NCBI GenBank assembly: GCA_034509755.1
Contig: CM067539.1
Span: forward strand, 61,018,513 to 61,082,512
DNA length: 64,000 nucleotides
Direction: 5' to 3'
Source of the DNA: Anisodus tanguticus
Taxonomy: Eukaryota; Streptophyta; Magnoliopsida; Solanales; Solanaceae
In this document: positions 42,720 to 55,471 of the stretch, one piece after another
How the letters are laid out: the number at the start of each line of letters is the position of its first letter
Numbering within the stretch: the stretch's first letter is position 1
The notes under the pieces: generated by a model
What the model saw: only the letters and a program-made list of their open reading frames with translations
Database searches by the model: none
What the model was told of the DNA's origin: nothing
Made by a program: the position numbers and the translations under genes

Positions 42720-45531
42720 CTCATGATTCAAAATACTTACTACACTTGACTCTCCTTTTTTAATTTTATTGTTACAATACTTGATCAAAATGAGAAAATT
42801 ATGTGATATTCCTATATTGTCCTTTGTAGTGCAATTATTAATACTACATGTTTTAACATAAATACTCCTTCAAATATTCTCTCTATTACTTAGTCTGTTT
42901 ATAACGAAAATATTTTCTAGGATTTGGCTGTGAGTAGAATAATACATTAATCATCAATAAGAAGAATTAAATCTACTTATGTATAAAAATAAACACATAA
43001 AATAGGAGGAAATAGAAGGAAACTGAAAAGGGATTATAAAGAATATCGTGAGAGACAGTAAATCAAAATGAGAAGCAAGAATCTATATAAAACATAAATG
43101 ATACTTGTGCATGAAAGTTGAAAATATTTACAGTAATGTTTTAATGTTCATGGCAGCTGAAAAAGGAAAATCTGATGGACATTGGAGGGATTCTAATACA
43201 ATGTAACTGCTGGTTTGTTTAATTTAATGGTGACTTTAGGATTAATGAGGTGACTTTTGGAAAAAATAACAGCAACTCTTAACCTGTTTTTTAAATAAAA
43301 AAGGAAATTTAGATTAATAAGAAGGCATTTACGTAATTTAACTTTCAAATTAGGGAGTTCATGTTTTAGAAAAAATATATTTTCAATTTCATTTGATGCC
43401 TAACAAATAATACACTGAAATCACCATTTTATTTTTGTTATAAGTCTTCCAATTTTGTTTGATGTCTAGAAATGATGGATCATATTCAGTGGGTTGAATT
43501 ATAACCATTGTCTATCCTATCATAACCCAATTTAATTTGAGTTAGAGGATTGGATAATCACGCATTTATATTGATTGGAATAATTACATCCTATATCAAA
43601 CTCTAGGATATAGTTATTTTTGTAATTATTATTTAAATAAATTATAAAGTATAATTATAATGTGTATTTTAATTATCTATCGTAGCTATATTATATATTT
43701 AAAGTAGAATATTCTTTTTATTTTTTATTTTTATATTTAAATAGAACACTTTCTCCACTGAATATCACGTCACACCGGTCTCTGCCACTCAAACCGTCGT
43801 CGGCCACCGCTTCACCATTGCCACCCACCTTCCCCACTTCAAATCCCAACAAAACCACCACCCCTAGCGGCATGTCACCGTCAAACAGCCCCATCCACCA
43901 AGTATTTGATGTATAGCTGAGTCCTGTTTTGTGGTTACTGATTTAGTTAAAGAGAAGCAAACGGATCAGTGACTTATAAACACATATTTTACAGTTTGCC
44001 TGTGTTTTGAAGAAATTTTTTTGTATATAAATGAATACAATGAATTTGAAGTGTATTTTAATATATATTCATTTTTTACTAGTGTATTTCGAAGGAGATC
44101 TTTTTGTATACAAATAAATACATTGAATTTGAAGTGTATTTTAGAATATATTTATTTTTTCTAGTGTAATATCCAATTTTTCGTTGTGTATTTAATTTTT
44201 TGTATTCAGTTTTTGAGTGTATACAAATGAATACAATGAATTTGAAGTGTTTTTAGAGAGTATTCATTTTTTTCTAGTGTAAAATCCAATTTTTGGTTAT
44301 GTATTTTATTTCTTGTATTCAGTTTTTGAGTGTATTCGTATTTTTTTTTTTGTAAAAAATCCAGTGTATTGAGATGTATTTTATTTCTTATATTCAATTT
44401 TTAATTGTATTATGTATTTTGTAGAAGATTTTTCTGTTTTGAATACACTTTACTGAGTAGATTTTTACTTGATGTATTTATGAATACAACGAGACCGTTT
44501 TATGAATACAAAATCGTTTTATGAATACAGCGAGATTGTAGCAACTAAAAAGTATCTACGCCTTGTAAATACGGAACTATAACTATAACAAATTTAAAAC
44601 TCCTGAACTATAATCATTTGTGTAAATTTCACTTTATTGATCCGGTCTATTAAAACCGCTCAAATTTAATTTACCGCTAATTTGTCACCTTTACTCGTCT
44701 AGTCCCTTCCCTGTGTTGCAATTATCAAACTTGAGGTCCTTGTTGCCAAACAAAGAAAGAACCTAAATAGTGAATCAGATGATGTGACATCTCGCATTCT
44801 CAATGATTTATGATTTCTAATTTCTAATTTTCTTTTCGAAAAATTAATTTAAATTATTGCTCATTCAATTATTTAAATTAAAAATAATCAACGAATATAT
44901 AATAGTATATGTATAATACGTGCATAACTTAATGTACAATCTATAATTAATTAATTGACTATTTGTATAAATATCTCTTCTTTTTTGCAAGTAGTCTCAA
45001 GTTTCTGATACTTGGAAGATCTGCCACGTACTGAAGAATTAGACAATGTAGCATGCAGGACAAAAATTACATTAAATTCAAAAATTGCAGGACAAAAATT
45101 ACATTAAATGTCAAGAGTCCTTACAACATCAAAAATTGTAAGTTGTGTAACTTAAAGATCGACTACCCAAAAAAAAGATCTAGAAATCTATTTTTGAGTC
45201 ATATATTGTATTGGAAAATAAGGGATTGTTTGTTCGTGAACAAGTTATACTATAATTATGCAGGATTATAATGCGAGGTTAAGTTATAATGAAATTATTT
45301 AATGAATATATTTTTATTGGTAAATTTGTGGTTTATTGGACCAAAATAAGATATATGTGGTACATTATACTATATGTATTTAGTTTTACACTACATAAAT
45401 TTGAACTTTATTTTCAACTGTAACCTTGGCTTTCTTAAAAACTTTGAGATAAGAGTTCTGGAATAGAAAAAATGTGTCCATTGTATTCTTTATCTCGGAA
45501 TTAGTAATCTCCTAATTGTTGCTCCCGCATA
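42720..45531. other. AT-rich intergenic region
   Basis: No gene supported. It contains a GC-richer patch at 43770-43910 (GTCGTCGGCCACCGCTTCACC) without an open frame I trust, and the minisatellite at 44020-44400. Confidence 0.5.
44020..44400. repeat. Minisatellite, TGTATACAAATGAATACAAT-type units
   Basis: Units with AATGAATACAATGAATTTGA, GAAGTGTATTTTA and TTCATTTTTTCTAGTGTAA repeat about three to four times with variation at 44020, 44105, 44220 and 44330. Confidence 0.8.
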
Positions 45532-46392
45532 GACCCCATTTGGATTAGTGGGAAAAAGGTGGCTTTTATGTATAAGTACTTTTATAATTTTTAAGTGTTG
45601 GAAACTTATTTTATAAATAAGAGTTATGTGTTTAGATGAAAGTGCTTAAGTTGAAAATAAGTTGTTGATGTGTTTGGTACATAAGGGTTGTTAAGCACTT
45701 TTTTCTGTCAAAATGACTGAAATACCCTTAAAGTCGTTAACACTATAAAGAACTGATTTTTTTTCTTAAATCGGGAAAAACTTATTTATTTTAATAAAAA
45801 TATGGAAATCCCATTTTTTTTTAAAAAAAACATATATGGAAAAGCTGAACTTTTTTAAAAATCAGGAAAACATATTATTATTTTCTAGATTTTTAAAAAA
45901 TCTTGTTTTTCCATATATTTTTTTGAGAAATCTGGACTTTTTAGGACACTTTCTTTTTTAAAAAAACAGTAATCCAGATTTTTTAAAACACATTTTTTCC
46001 AAATTTTTTTAATAAAAATTCCAATTTTCCAGATTTATTCTTACAAAAGCGGGTTTAATTTTTTTTTCTTCATATTTTTAAAAAAATCAGATTTTCAGAT
46101 TCTAAAAAAATAATTTTCCATTTTTTTATTTTTAAAATGTGGAAAATATTTAGGGCTTTTTAGATATGATGATAATGTTGGAATTAGAAGAAAATATAAG
46201 AGATAAAAGAGTAAAATCATTTACAAACCAAAATGGCTTTTAAGCAAAAAAAAGTTGGGTTTAATCAACTTCTCCATTTTGACTTATTTTTAGCACTATT
46301 TAATTTATTTTAATCAATTTTCTAATTTGTCAAAAACTACAATAATTTTAAAAAGGACACCAGCTTATAAATCAATCCAAACACCCTCATAG
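45532..46392. mobile_element. MITE-like element, ~860 bp
   Basis: Left end ACCCCATTTGGATTAGTGGG and right end AATCAATCCAAACACCCTCA form an imperfect inverted repeat. The interior is AT-rich with many poly(T)/poly(A) runs and no ORF. Confidence 0.6.
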
Positions 46393-47578
46393 AGTATAGT
46401 ATAAAATAATCCTAAATAAAATATTTAACCTAACATAGAACTATTGAGTTTAACTAAATTCGATACTTGTATTCTACATCATCGCCACTGCATGAAATGA
46501 ACCAGAAAAAGCTAACAGATTATTAATGGAAAGAATAATTGACTTTGTTTCATAAAACTCGATCGGTTGATAACAGTTTGATTTGATGCAGTCATGAGTC
46601 ACATAAGGACAACTGCATGATTAAATTACATTAATAAACAAAAAGCATATGTTTATATAAAAAAAATCAACTATTAAGTGTAAATTACTTGTTTTAATAT
46701 AGAAGATGTCAAAAGTAATCCTTTATTAGAGATGGCAGATGGCTGGTCAAAATGGGCTGAAACAGATTGAGTTAAAATGAATTGAAATGCAGGTCATAAC
46801 TCAAACCGTTCAATTCTTACTGAATTTTAATTTTTTTATTTCTTATTTTATAATTTTTTAAATAACTAATAAAATTATTTTTTCCGTTATTATAATTATA
46901 TATAACATATTAAAAAATCTTTTTAAAAGTATTTTGGCAAGGTTTCCATATCAACCCAACTTGGGCTGCAAATTTCTAGATGGGCTGAAATGAATTAAGG
47001 CTGATGGAAAGATAGGAAGCTTGGAAAGCTAATGGAAAGAAATGCGTAAGAAATAACAAAATTTCGAAGCGAGTGTTCAAACTTAACCATTGAAGACTAG
47101 CCTTTGAAACCTGTGGTTTGGGTGCCCTCTTATTATTATTAGAATTTTGCTTGCAAAGTATACAACAGATACATTGATATGGGCTAAGCTAATAAATGGG
47201 TGGTGAGGAGGAGGTCAATGACCGGCTCAAACTTGACCCGCCCAAACTTAAACGGGTTGGGCGAATTAGTTTCATGAACTAATTTTTCCACATCTACCTT
47301 TATGTTTATAGGTATATTTGAAATAATCTCTTAAATATACCCCTAAGCAATTTTAGTCTTTTAAGTTTGTTAAAAAAGAGTACTTTTAACCCCTGTCAAA
47401 TATTTAACAAAATTCGATTCTTAGATTTAAAGAAAATTATAAAAAAATATATATAATGGAAACACATAATTGAATATGTCGCTTTTGTAATTTTTACTAT
47501 TTAATCTATTTCTGATGTTAGATGCATTAATTTTTGAGATGTAGTTCTACTATTTTTTTGTCTATTTGTCAAATGATA
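46393..47578. other. AT-rich intergenic, no recognised feature
   Basis: Nothing supported. Confidence 0.4.
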
Positions 47579-49285
47579 CTCCCTCTATCCCAATTTATAT
47601 GACACAATTTTCTTTTTAGTCAGTTTAAAAAAGAATAACACTTTTTTATTTGACACAATTTAACTTTAAACTTACTTTTTATGCATAATTGATGTGCCTA
47701 GAAATTACGAAATATTTGATACAATTTCCATGGATTATTGTTGTCCTTTATACATTTGTAGTAGTCTTTTATTATGTTATATTGGTTTTTGTAGGATTTG
47801 TAAGAATAAGGAAATGTACTGAAGGCCACTTCGGATCATAGAACCAGACTGCGGACCACAGAATGGTAATCAGAACCGTAAAAATCAACAGTGAAATAAG
47901 AATTTTGAAGCCTCGAAGTGCGACCCAAATTGCGGTTCGCATTTTCATTCTGCGGACGACAGTCCGGTCTGTGAAACACTGCTCCAACTCGAATACAACT
48001 CAGATTGCGAACATCCAAGGCACTTTTGCAGGCCGCAGTTCAGTTTTGCGGACCGCACTTCCAGCCGCAGTTTCAGACAACACAGATCAAGACCCACTCT
48101 TCGAACCCTAGATCCACTTTGCGGATCGCATACCTATTCTGTGGTTCCCTTCTGCGGTCGCATAATAGCATGCAGTGGCATTTTTGTAAATAATTGTAGT
48201 CTAAAAATTGGGTCCTTATACATACCCACCTTGAATTTTGTGATGGGACATTATTCCATATCTAGTTTTCAAAAGTTCATAGCCATCTTTTGAATTCTTT
48301 TTGTCTCATCTTTACTATTCATCTCTTAGTTATTCAAAAAAAAAAAATTGACCCATTGTGTAAGGACAATTTTTGTTCATCATTAATCATTGTAAGCATA
48401 TTTTTATATTCATTATATCTTCTGTCATTTATTATTGTGTTGTGTATTTAGTATTTAAAATGAGTGGTTAGATTTAGGTTGGAGTTGTGATTAGATAATA
48501 AAATGTGGTAGTTGGGGTATTTAATAAACAAAAAAAAAGGTGTGTTAATGTGGATTCAACTACCTCTCATACTTAATGTTAAAGAGTTGGTTACAAACAT
48601 CTCTTTCTTGCCTATTGTCTCTAGTCAAACTTGAAAAAAGAGACTAGAATCTAGGAAAGAAATATGTTGATTAGGACTTGTGGCTTTAAACCTAATTTAA
48701 TGATTCCCGACATTAATTAGAAGGGAATCAACTAAGGGTACATAATGGGTGTTTATAAATGTCACACTTTAGAGTTTGAGAAAGCCTAAAGTGAAATTAT
48801 GTGGGTCAATTGAGAAATCTCCACCTAGACACAAGTCCTCATTACCCATACCACACTAATACACCTACTAAAGCCTAAACCCAACACCACTTCCATGAAT
48901 TGAGTCACAATCCTAACACTCCAATTACTTGATAACTTAAACATCTTTTACGTTGATACTTTGAAGTAGATAAAATAAACAAACAAACAAGCAACTTGGT
49001 TACTATAGAAGTAAAGTAATTAGTAAAGTTATAATATATGTATGAATAGACTAGTTTCTGATCGTATTCCTTGTGTGATTCGACCCAAACCTATGTTGGG
49101 TTACTATATTTGATAATGGTCGTGTTATACCATTAAAGGTGTAATTTGGGAAAGATCAATAATGAGATGATTTATAACCACACAAGTATCTTTGGATTGT
49201 TTTAAACCATAGGATTCAAAAGTCTTCTTTTATTTTTAAACTTCGTGTCAGTCAAACTACGTCATATAAATTGAGATGGAGGGAG
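47579..49285. mobile_element. Stowaway-like MITE split by an LTR insertion
   Basis: Left half 47579-47689 begins CTCCCTCTATCCCAATTTAT; right half 49159-49285 ends ATATAAATTGAGATGGAGGG(AG). The two ends are inverted repeats flanked by TA. Joining them at ATAAT restores the internal block ACTTTAAACTTAC...TAATGAGATGATTTATA known from the intact MITE at 51446-51684. Confidence 0.85.
47690..49158. mobile_element. Solo-LTR-like insertion (1469 bp) inside the MITE, TSD ATAAT
   Basis: Starts TGATGTGCCTAG and ends GGGAAAGATCA, flanked by ATAAT (47685-47689 and 49159-49163). TG...CA ends and a 5-bp TSD fit a solo LTR. The interior has repeated TGCGGACC/GCGGWCCGCA-type motifs (47870-48170), as seen in large gypsy LTRs. 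No coding domain is present. Confidence 0.75.
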
Positions 49286-49378
49286 TATGTATTTTTTGGT
49301 GCTGCAATCTTTTAAATTTGGCGAAATATTTTTTTCTAGTTAAATATATCATTTTCACAATTTTTATTAAAATATTTA

Positions 49379-51443
49379 ATGGAGAAGTCCAAGGGAAGGT
49401 GGAAGCGAACAAGTGACATATGTAGGGTGGGTGGACAATACAGACAATGAGGAACGGTCGAATAGGAAGATATATAAGATGGTGAGGACGGAGGCAAATC
49501 TTGCGGGTACGGCGGCAAAGACGATAACTTTTGAACGCTTGTATCTAGAATTAGAGGTGGGGATAAGAAGTTGTACAGGCTAGCCAAGGCGAGAGACAAG
49601 AGGGCTTGTGATTTGGACCAAGTGAAGTGCATCAAGGACGAGAACAGTAAAATATTGGTGGAAGAGGCACTCGTTCATCAAAGATGACAGTCATACTTCT
49701 ATAAACTATTGAACGAGAAGGGGGCAGAGAATTGTGTTGGGAGAGTTGTAAGCACTCTGAGAGATGATGCAATTTTGGGTACTGTAGGTGCATTAAGATT
49801 GATGAGGTCAATGGTGTTATTCGTAGGATGCGTATTGTAGGGATAGAGCAACCGGGCCTGATGAGATCCTGGTAAAATTTTTGAATATCACCATTATTAT
49901 TGTACAAAAAGATCATTGTGCTCCACCTCCATTCTTTATGCATCTTTGTCATCCTAAAAATGATATTAAACAACCCATTCAGCTACTTCATACATTCTCA
50001 GCCCGCGCACTTTAACAACAATTATAGGGGTATTAGGTTGCTAAGCCACATTATGAAAGTTTGGGAGAGGGTGATGGAGATGAGGGTGAGGAGGGGAGTA
50101 AATATTTCAAAGAACCGGTTTGGATTCATGTCGGGAGCTCGACTACAGATGACATTCATCTTGTATGGATACTGGTGGAGCAGTATAGGGAAAGGAAAAT
50201 GGACCTACATATGGTGTTCATCGATCTAGAAAAGACATACGATAAGGTCCCAATGGTGGTTCTTTGGAGATGCTTGGAGGCTACAAGGGTACATGTGACT
50301 TACACTAGGAAGATCAAAGACATGTATGATGGAGTCAAGACCAAGTTTAAGGAAAGTGGGAGGAGACTCGGAGCATTTTTCAATTATGATGAGGTTACAC
50401 CAAGAGTCATCCATTAGCCCATTTTAATTTGCCATAGTGAGAGATGTTTTGACGCGACAAATTTAAGGGGAGGTGACATGATGTATGTTATTTACGAACA
50501 ACATAGTTCTAATTAACGAGAATCACGGTGAAGTTAACGTTAAGTTGGAGGTGTGGAGACAAATCTTGGGGTTCAGGTTGAGCAGGACCAAGACAAAATA
50601 CTTGGAGTGCAAGTTCAGTGATGTAACGCATGAGGTTGGCGTGGAGGTGAGACTTGATACCCAGATCATCCAAAAAAGAGGAAGTTTCAAGTATCTCGGG
50701 TCTATTATCCAAGAAAATTGAGAGATTGACGAAGATGTCACACATCGTAATGGTGCAAAGTGGACGAAATGAAAGCTCGCATCTGGAGTACTTTTGTGTG
50801 ATGAAAATATGACACCAAAATTTAAATGTAAGTTATACAAAGTGGTGGTTAGACCAACTATGTTATATGGGGTGGAGTATTAGCCAATTAAGAACTCTCA
50901 CGTTCAAAAGATGAAGGCGACGGAGATGAAGATATTGCGATAGATAAACGGGAATACAAGGAAAGATAAGATTAGAAAATGAAAATATTTGGGATAAGCT
51001 GGGGGTAATTTCAGTGGAGGACAAGATGAGGGAAACGAGACTGAGATGGTTCAGACATGTGAATATGAGATGTTCGGATGGCCCAGTACGGAGGTGTGAA
51101 AGACTGGATATGGATGGTTTTAGGAGAGGTAGACGTAGACCGAGTAAGTATTGGGGAGAGGCGATTAGACAGGACATGACACAGTTTCATCTCACCGAGG
51201 ACATGACCATGGATAAAAATTTATGGAGGACACATATTAAGGTAGACGTGTAGTAGGTAGTTGTTTGTTGTTACATTTATATTTCCATACTTGTAGTTGT
51301 ATTATTACTCTTGGTTTCTTGGCCTTTGATTTCTGTTAGTATCTGGTGCTTCTTGCCCTTCAATTATTGTATGATTTTATGACAGTTGTTTTATTATTCC
51401 CTTGTTAGACTGATTTTGTTATTATCTGTTGTTTCTTTACTTT
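49379..51443 (+). pseudogene. RTE-type LINE, reverse-transcriptase ORF, degenerate
   Basis: The 3' two-thirds of an RTE-clade ORF2. Linker before RT: KARDKRACDLDQVKCIKDEN and ILVEEALVHQ. RT: NNYRGIRLLSHIMKVWERVM, NRFGFMSG, HLVWILVEQYRERKMDLHMV, FIDLEKTYDKVP, MLFTNNIVLINE (the catalytic FADD is FTNN), LEVWRQILGFRLSRTKTKYL, FKYLGSIIQ. C-terminus: LRWFRHVNMR, PVRRCERLDM, GRRRPSKYWGEAIRQDM. Stops and frameshifts are scattered throughout, and the endonuclease is missing. A segment at about 49880-50008 is inverted. The stop near 51253 is followed by a LINE 3' UTR that is interrupted by a MITE at 51446. Confidence 0.9.
49880..50008 (-). other. Micro-inversion inside the RTE LINE
   Basis: Only in this segment does the minus strand carry the LINE coding sequence: LNGLFNIIFRMTKMHKEWRW and STMIFLYNNNGDIQ. 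The plus strand resumes with NNYRGIRLL at about 50010 and carries RATGPDEI just before 49880. The missing block is therefore present, but flipped in place. Confidence 0.85.
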
Positions 51444-51445
51444 TA

Positions 51446-51684
51446 CTCTCTCTGTTCTAAAAAGAATGACTCACTTTCCTTTTTAGTCTGTCAAAAAAAG
51501 AATGACATATTTTCTTATTTGACAATAATTTAACTTTAAACTTTATATTTTATGCAAAACGAGATGATCTATACCATACAAATATCATTGACTTATTTTA
51601 GACCATAAGATTCAAAAGTCTTCCTTTATTTCTTAAAGTGTGTGTTTAATGAAAGTACATCATATAAATTGGGGCCAGAGGGAG
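51446..51684. mobile_element. Stowaway-like MITE nested in the LINE 3' UTR
   Basis: CTCTCTCTGTTCTAAAAAG ... ATAAATTGGGGCCAGAGGGA(G), flanked by TA on both sides (51444-51445, 51685-51686). Same family as 47579-49285 and 55319-62473. Confidence 0.85.
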
Positions 51685-51699
51685 TATTATTTTTTATTC

Positions 51700-51843
51700 G
51701 ATTGTTTGTGTTCACTTTTTATTGAGCTTAGGGTATATCAGAAACAATATCTCTACCTCTTAAAGTAAGGGTAAGGTCTGCGTACACTCTATTTTTTCCA
51801 AACCTCACTTATAGAATTACACTGGGTATGTTATTGTTGTATT
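51700..51843 (+). repeat. 3' end of the RTE LINE (TS-type tail)
   Basis: Reads TATCTCTACCTCTTAAAG, GGGTAAGGTCTGCGTACACT and ACACTGGGTATGTTATTGTT. This is the shared RTE/TS 3' tail and lies just right of the nested MITE, so it is best read as the end of the same LINE. Confidence 0.75.
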
Positions 51844-53454
51844 GAATAGAAAATAAAAATATTAATTCTTACCAAATTAAAACAAGTCAAAATTACTCCA
51901 AAAAAGGGATGATTTTGAAACAACCACAAATATAAGAGATCATTTTTATTATATTCTTTTTTATGTTAACACGAGGACCGAGTGAATATTTACTCATGCA
52001 ATTGAAAAAAAAACATAGTAGGCTGTACCCTCGAAGATACCGATCAGAAAGAGTTTTATGTACAAAGCAAAATAATAGTTTAACTAAGTTTGTTTGGAGC
52101 AATGAGATTTAGTAGCCGATTCGCTATGATTTTTTTTTTCCGAGTTGAATTTCAAAAATCGTATTTGATCATAAAAATTCAGGAATTTAGAAAACATCAA
52201 AAGTTATTCTCATTTTTTCACTTCAAACTCACAAAAGTTCAAAATTAACTTCAATTTATTTTTAGTAAAACACAACTCCAATTTAGAGAAAATGATATCT
52301 CTTGCATTTTTACAATTTGTATAGAAAAAAATACAACTTGTATTTATGACTTAACACAACTCCAATTTTCAGCATACTATTTTTCACTTTAAAAACAAAA
52401 TTACTATTTTCAATTTTCATAATTTTCATGCCAAACGGCTTCTTATAGATGGGATTGGGTGAGATATAAAAAAATTATCTCATCAATTAAACATGAGATA
52501 ATTTCAATTCCATAAAACTAATAATCTCATCCTATAATAACCCTCCTATCAAACATTAATAGTGGCAATAAATAAAAAACATAGTAGGTTGTTCCCTCGA
52601 AGATATCGATCACAAAGAGTTTGTCATTTAGCAAATATGCCACACACTCTTATGGCTTTCCTGGGGAAGGTTTCCTCACGTGATCATCATTTCTTAATTC
52701 TATTATTATACTCTCTTCGTTTTAATTTAAATGTCTTAATTTAATTAATCACAAATATAAGAAATAAAGAAAGACTTTTGATTTTTATGATTTTACATAA
52801 AAGATATGTGTAATTTTTAAAATTTTGTGGTCTTAAACTTGACAAAACTTACTAAATATAGGAAAAAAGATACTCTTTTTAAGACAAATAACACTTAAAA
52901 TAAAATTGAGAAAGTACCATTTTTTATTAAAATAAAATAAGATGGAGAAAGTAGCATTTTTTTATTAAAATAAATACTACTCACTTATAGTAGTAGGTAG
53001 CGGTAGGAGAGATCCATCGGTAAAATGGATCGTTCTTGAGTTTCGATTCGTACTTTTATTAATTGGTGGGGTAAGTTTGTCCACGTTTGATGTTCATATT
53101 GAATTAATAGATGAATAATGTGTGTTTATATATAATTTTTTATTTAATAATAATTAATTAACACATATTATTATCTCATTAATTACTTAATTATTACTCC
53201 ATAAATTAATAAAGTTTGATGTAAATAACTAAATATTAAGTGTAAGTAAATTTTTATTATGAAGGGAAAATTCATTTATACTGAAAGAGTTAATAGATGC
53301 GGATTTAGAATTTCTATAATATTACTAAAAAGAAACAAAAAAAGTATTAAGTTAGAATTGATCTTTATCTATCGGATAAATAACACAACATTTCACAAAT
53401 ACACCATTTAGCCTTTTTAAAATATTAATATCAGCAGATAATATTAAATTAATA

Positions 53455-53501
<47 letters not shown>

Positions 53502-53879
53502 GACGTAGATACCATAAATTCGCATACACCATAAGTTGGCCTATAAATGCGCCCATGGGTACAACTCCAGACTCAATCAAATGGTCAATCACTTGCGATT
53601 TTTATAGGAGATTTAATTCAAAATTATTATGAATGTGTAGTGTATTGGCTAGAGTCTCAACTAATGTGATATTTTTTTCTTAATAATTTATTTTCAAAGG
53701 ATTGATATTTTTATATTTAAAAATAACTTAATTAAAAAAATATGTTTTATCTTTAATAGAATAATGTAAGTCACATAAATATTTTATAATTTGTTTTAGA
53801 TCACAATTTCAAAAAAATGGTTTCATGCCCGATCAAATAACATTACATAAATTGGTATGAAGAGGACCCGATGCCTAAG
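51844..53879. other. AT-rich intergenic region
   Basis: No gene supported. A duplicated phrase ACATAGTAGGYTGTWCCCTC occurs at 52013 and 52578. Possible MITE remains lie at 52105-52440 (TTCATGCCAAACGGCTTC) but without convincing ends. Confidence 0.45.
53456..53497. repeat. (AT)n microsatellite
   Basis: About 20 AT dinucleotides. Confidence 0.97.
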
Positions 53880-53892
53880 GGGTCGTTAGGTA

Positions 53893-54010
53893 CACGGGAT
53901 AAGGTGGGATATCCCAATATTAAATTTGAGATTAATTTTATATCCTGTTTGATAGAAGGTATATAGAATGAAGTACAAACTTAATGCCGGATATTCCACC
54001 TTATCCCATC
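53893..54010. mobile_element. Small inverted-repeat (MITE-like) element
   Basis: GGGATAAGGTGGGATATCCC (53896-53915) is mirrored by GGATATTCCACCTTATCCC (53989-54007). The interior is 73 bp with no ORF. Confidence 0.65.
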
Positions 54011-54044
54011 AAATTTGAGATTCTTTTATTTCACCTAGCTCCCA

Positions 54045-54849
54045 GTAGGGGCGGCTCAACACTATTAGTGGCCTAAAATCAAACTTCGATGAGAGGCCTT
54101 AATATTTTTATTTAAAGAAAAAATTATATAATATATAATTTTTATATAAAATTATTTTTTTTAGGTTTTTAAGGTGCAAATCTATGAATAATCATTTTAT
54201 AATCGATTTCATCTAATAATTTTTTTCAATGGATAATATACCTAATACATTAAATCTCTCCTGAGACATGTTTGATATTAAGTAAGATTTTATCAATTTT
54301 AGTTTTGAAGAACTTCTTTCCACTGAGGCAACTGTTATAGGAACTGTTAATATTATTTTATAGGCAATATATGCAATTGAAAAAGAATCAAGTCTTTTTA
54401 TATGATTGAGTATATCGAATAAAGTATTATCATCTACTTGTACTATCTCCATTAACACTTTTAATTCAGAAAATAAATCTAAACCATCAATATCAGTGAC
54501 TATTATATTTTAAAGAACATTCGAGGTTAAGACAATGTCTTTTTAAATTCTCATCATCTAGTGATCTGAATTTTTTACCACTAAATAGAAAATTTAAAAT
54601 ATTTTCAAAAGCTACAAATTGTTCAAATCTATTTTGAAGTGAAGAAAGGGCTTGGTCTACTATGTATAAAAAGTAATAAACTTTAAAAGATTTCTCAAGA
54701 GACATTGTGATTTCCTTTTTTAGTAAAAATCTGCGGTACATTTTTTTAACAAAAGCTTATACTATAACTATTGTGGTACAAAATGATGCCTTCAAAAATT
54801 GGAGGCCTAAAGCCCAAGGTTCATCAGCTTTACCCAAAGGCCACCCCTG
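54045..54849 (-). mobile_element. Small hAT-type transposon with transposase relic
   Basis: Ends GTAGGGGCGGCTC and GGCCACCCCTG are short inverted repeats. GCTCCCA flanks both sides (54038-54044, 54850-54856), fitting the hAT 8-bp duplication with one changed base. It carries transposase remnants on the minus strand and is internally deleted. Confidence 0.82.
54213..54741 (-). pseudogene. hAT transposase C-terminal relic
   Basis: Two minus-strand frames. The first (54741-54493) has LYIVDQALSSLQNRFEQF. The second (54458-54213) has YKIILTVPITVASVERSSSK and LKLIKSYLISNMSQERFNVL, the hAT dimerisation region. Other domains are missing, so it is non-functional. Confidence 0.85.
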
Positions 54850-54856
54850 GCTCCCA

Positions 54857-55318
54857 AATGTGATACATTAGTCCCAAGATAATGACGTGGGTTAAGAACT
54901 ATGAAGCTTCAAGTTTAAATGCAGCACTAAATGATTTCTTCTTATTTGTACAAATCTTGATGAACAGAATTATCTAATCTTGTGATGGTGGAAGATAAAA
55001 AGTACCTCACAAATTTAATAAAAATACACGCAAGCTGATTCAGACTCCATAATTATTAAAAAAAAATTGGTAGGAAAGAAGTACTCAGTCGATCCTTTCT
55101 GTTATCTTATCACTAAAAATAACTACTCCAAAATATCGATTTTAGACTATCAAAATAGAAATTTTATATTTACTTTAACAAATGTGGAAAACGATTAGTA
55201 TGGTGAAAAGAAATAATAGTATCAAATTAAAATAAAAACATAAATAATATTTATTGACTTAATTTTTTAATTAATATTTGTTAAGAGATATGCAAAAATG
55301 TAAATATGATAAGTAGTA
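54857..55318. other. Intergenic, no recognised feature
   Basis: AT-rich; nothing supported. Confidence 0.4.
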
Positions 55319-55471
55319 CTTTCTCCGTCCCAATTTATGTGGCATCATTTATTTTTTATTCTATCCCAAAAAGAATGTCATTTTTCTATAATTAGAAATA
55401 ATTTAACTTTATGAGATTATTTATACCACATAAATCTCTAAAGTTTATTATGGACCACAATTTGAAAAGAC
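55319..55471. mobile_element. Stowaway-like MITE, left half
   Basis: CTTTCTCCGTCCCAATTTAT ... ACCACAATTTGAAAAGAC. The right half is at 62411-62473 (TTCATTTCTTTCTTAAACTT ... AAATTGAAACGGAGAGAC). The LTR element 55472-62405 sits between them with TSD AAGAC. Confidence 0.88.

Noticed and set aside
43770..43910. Possible coding exon (Pro/Thr-rich patch)
   Set aside because: No start, splice signals or stable frame; composition alone is not enough.
44206..44397. Minus-strand repetitive ORF (NTRNKIHNQKLDF-like)
   Set aside because: Direct translation of the minisatellite at 44020-44400.
47772..48193. Overlapping ORFs in both strands rich in TVRS/FCGP-like repeats
   Set aside because: They arise from GCGGACC-type repeats inside the solo-LTR-like insertion; no family match.
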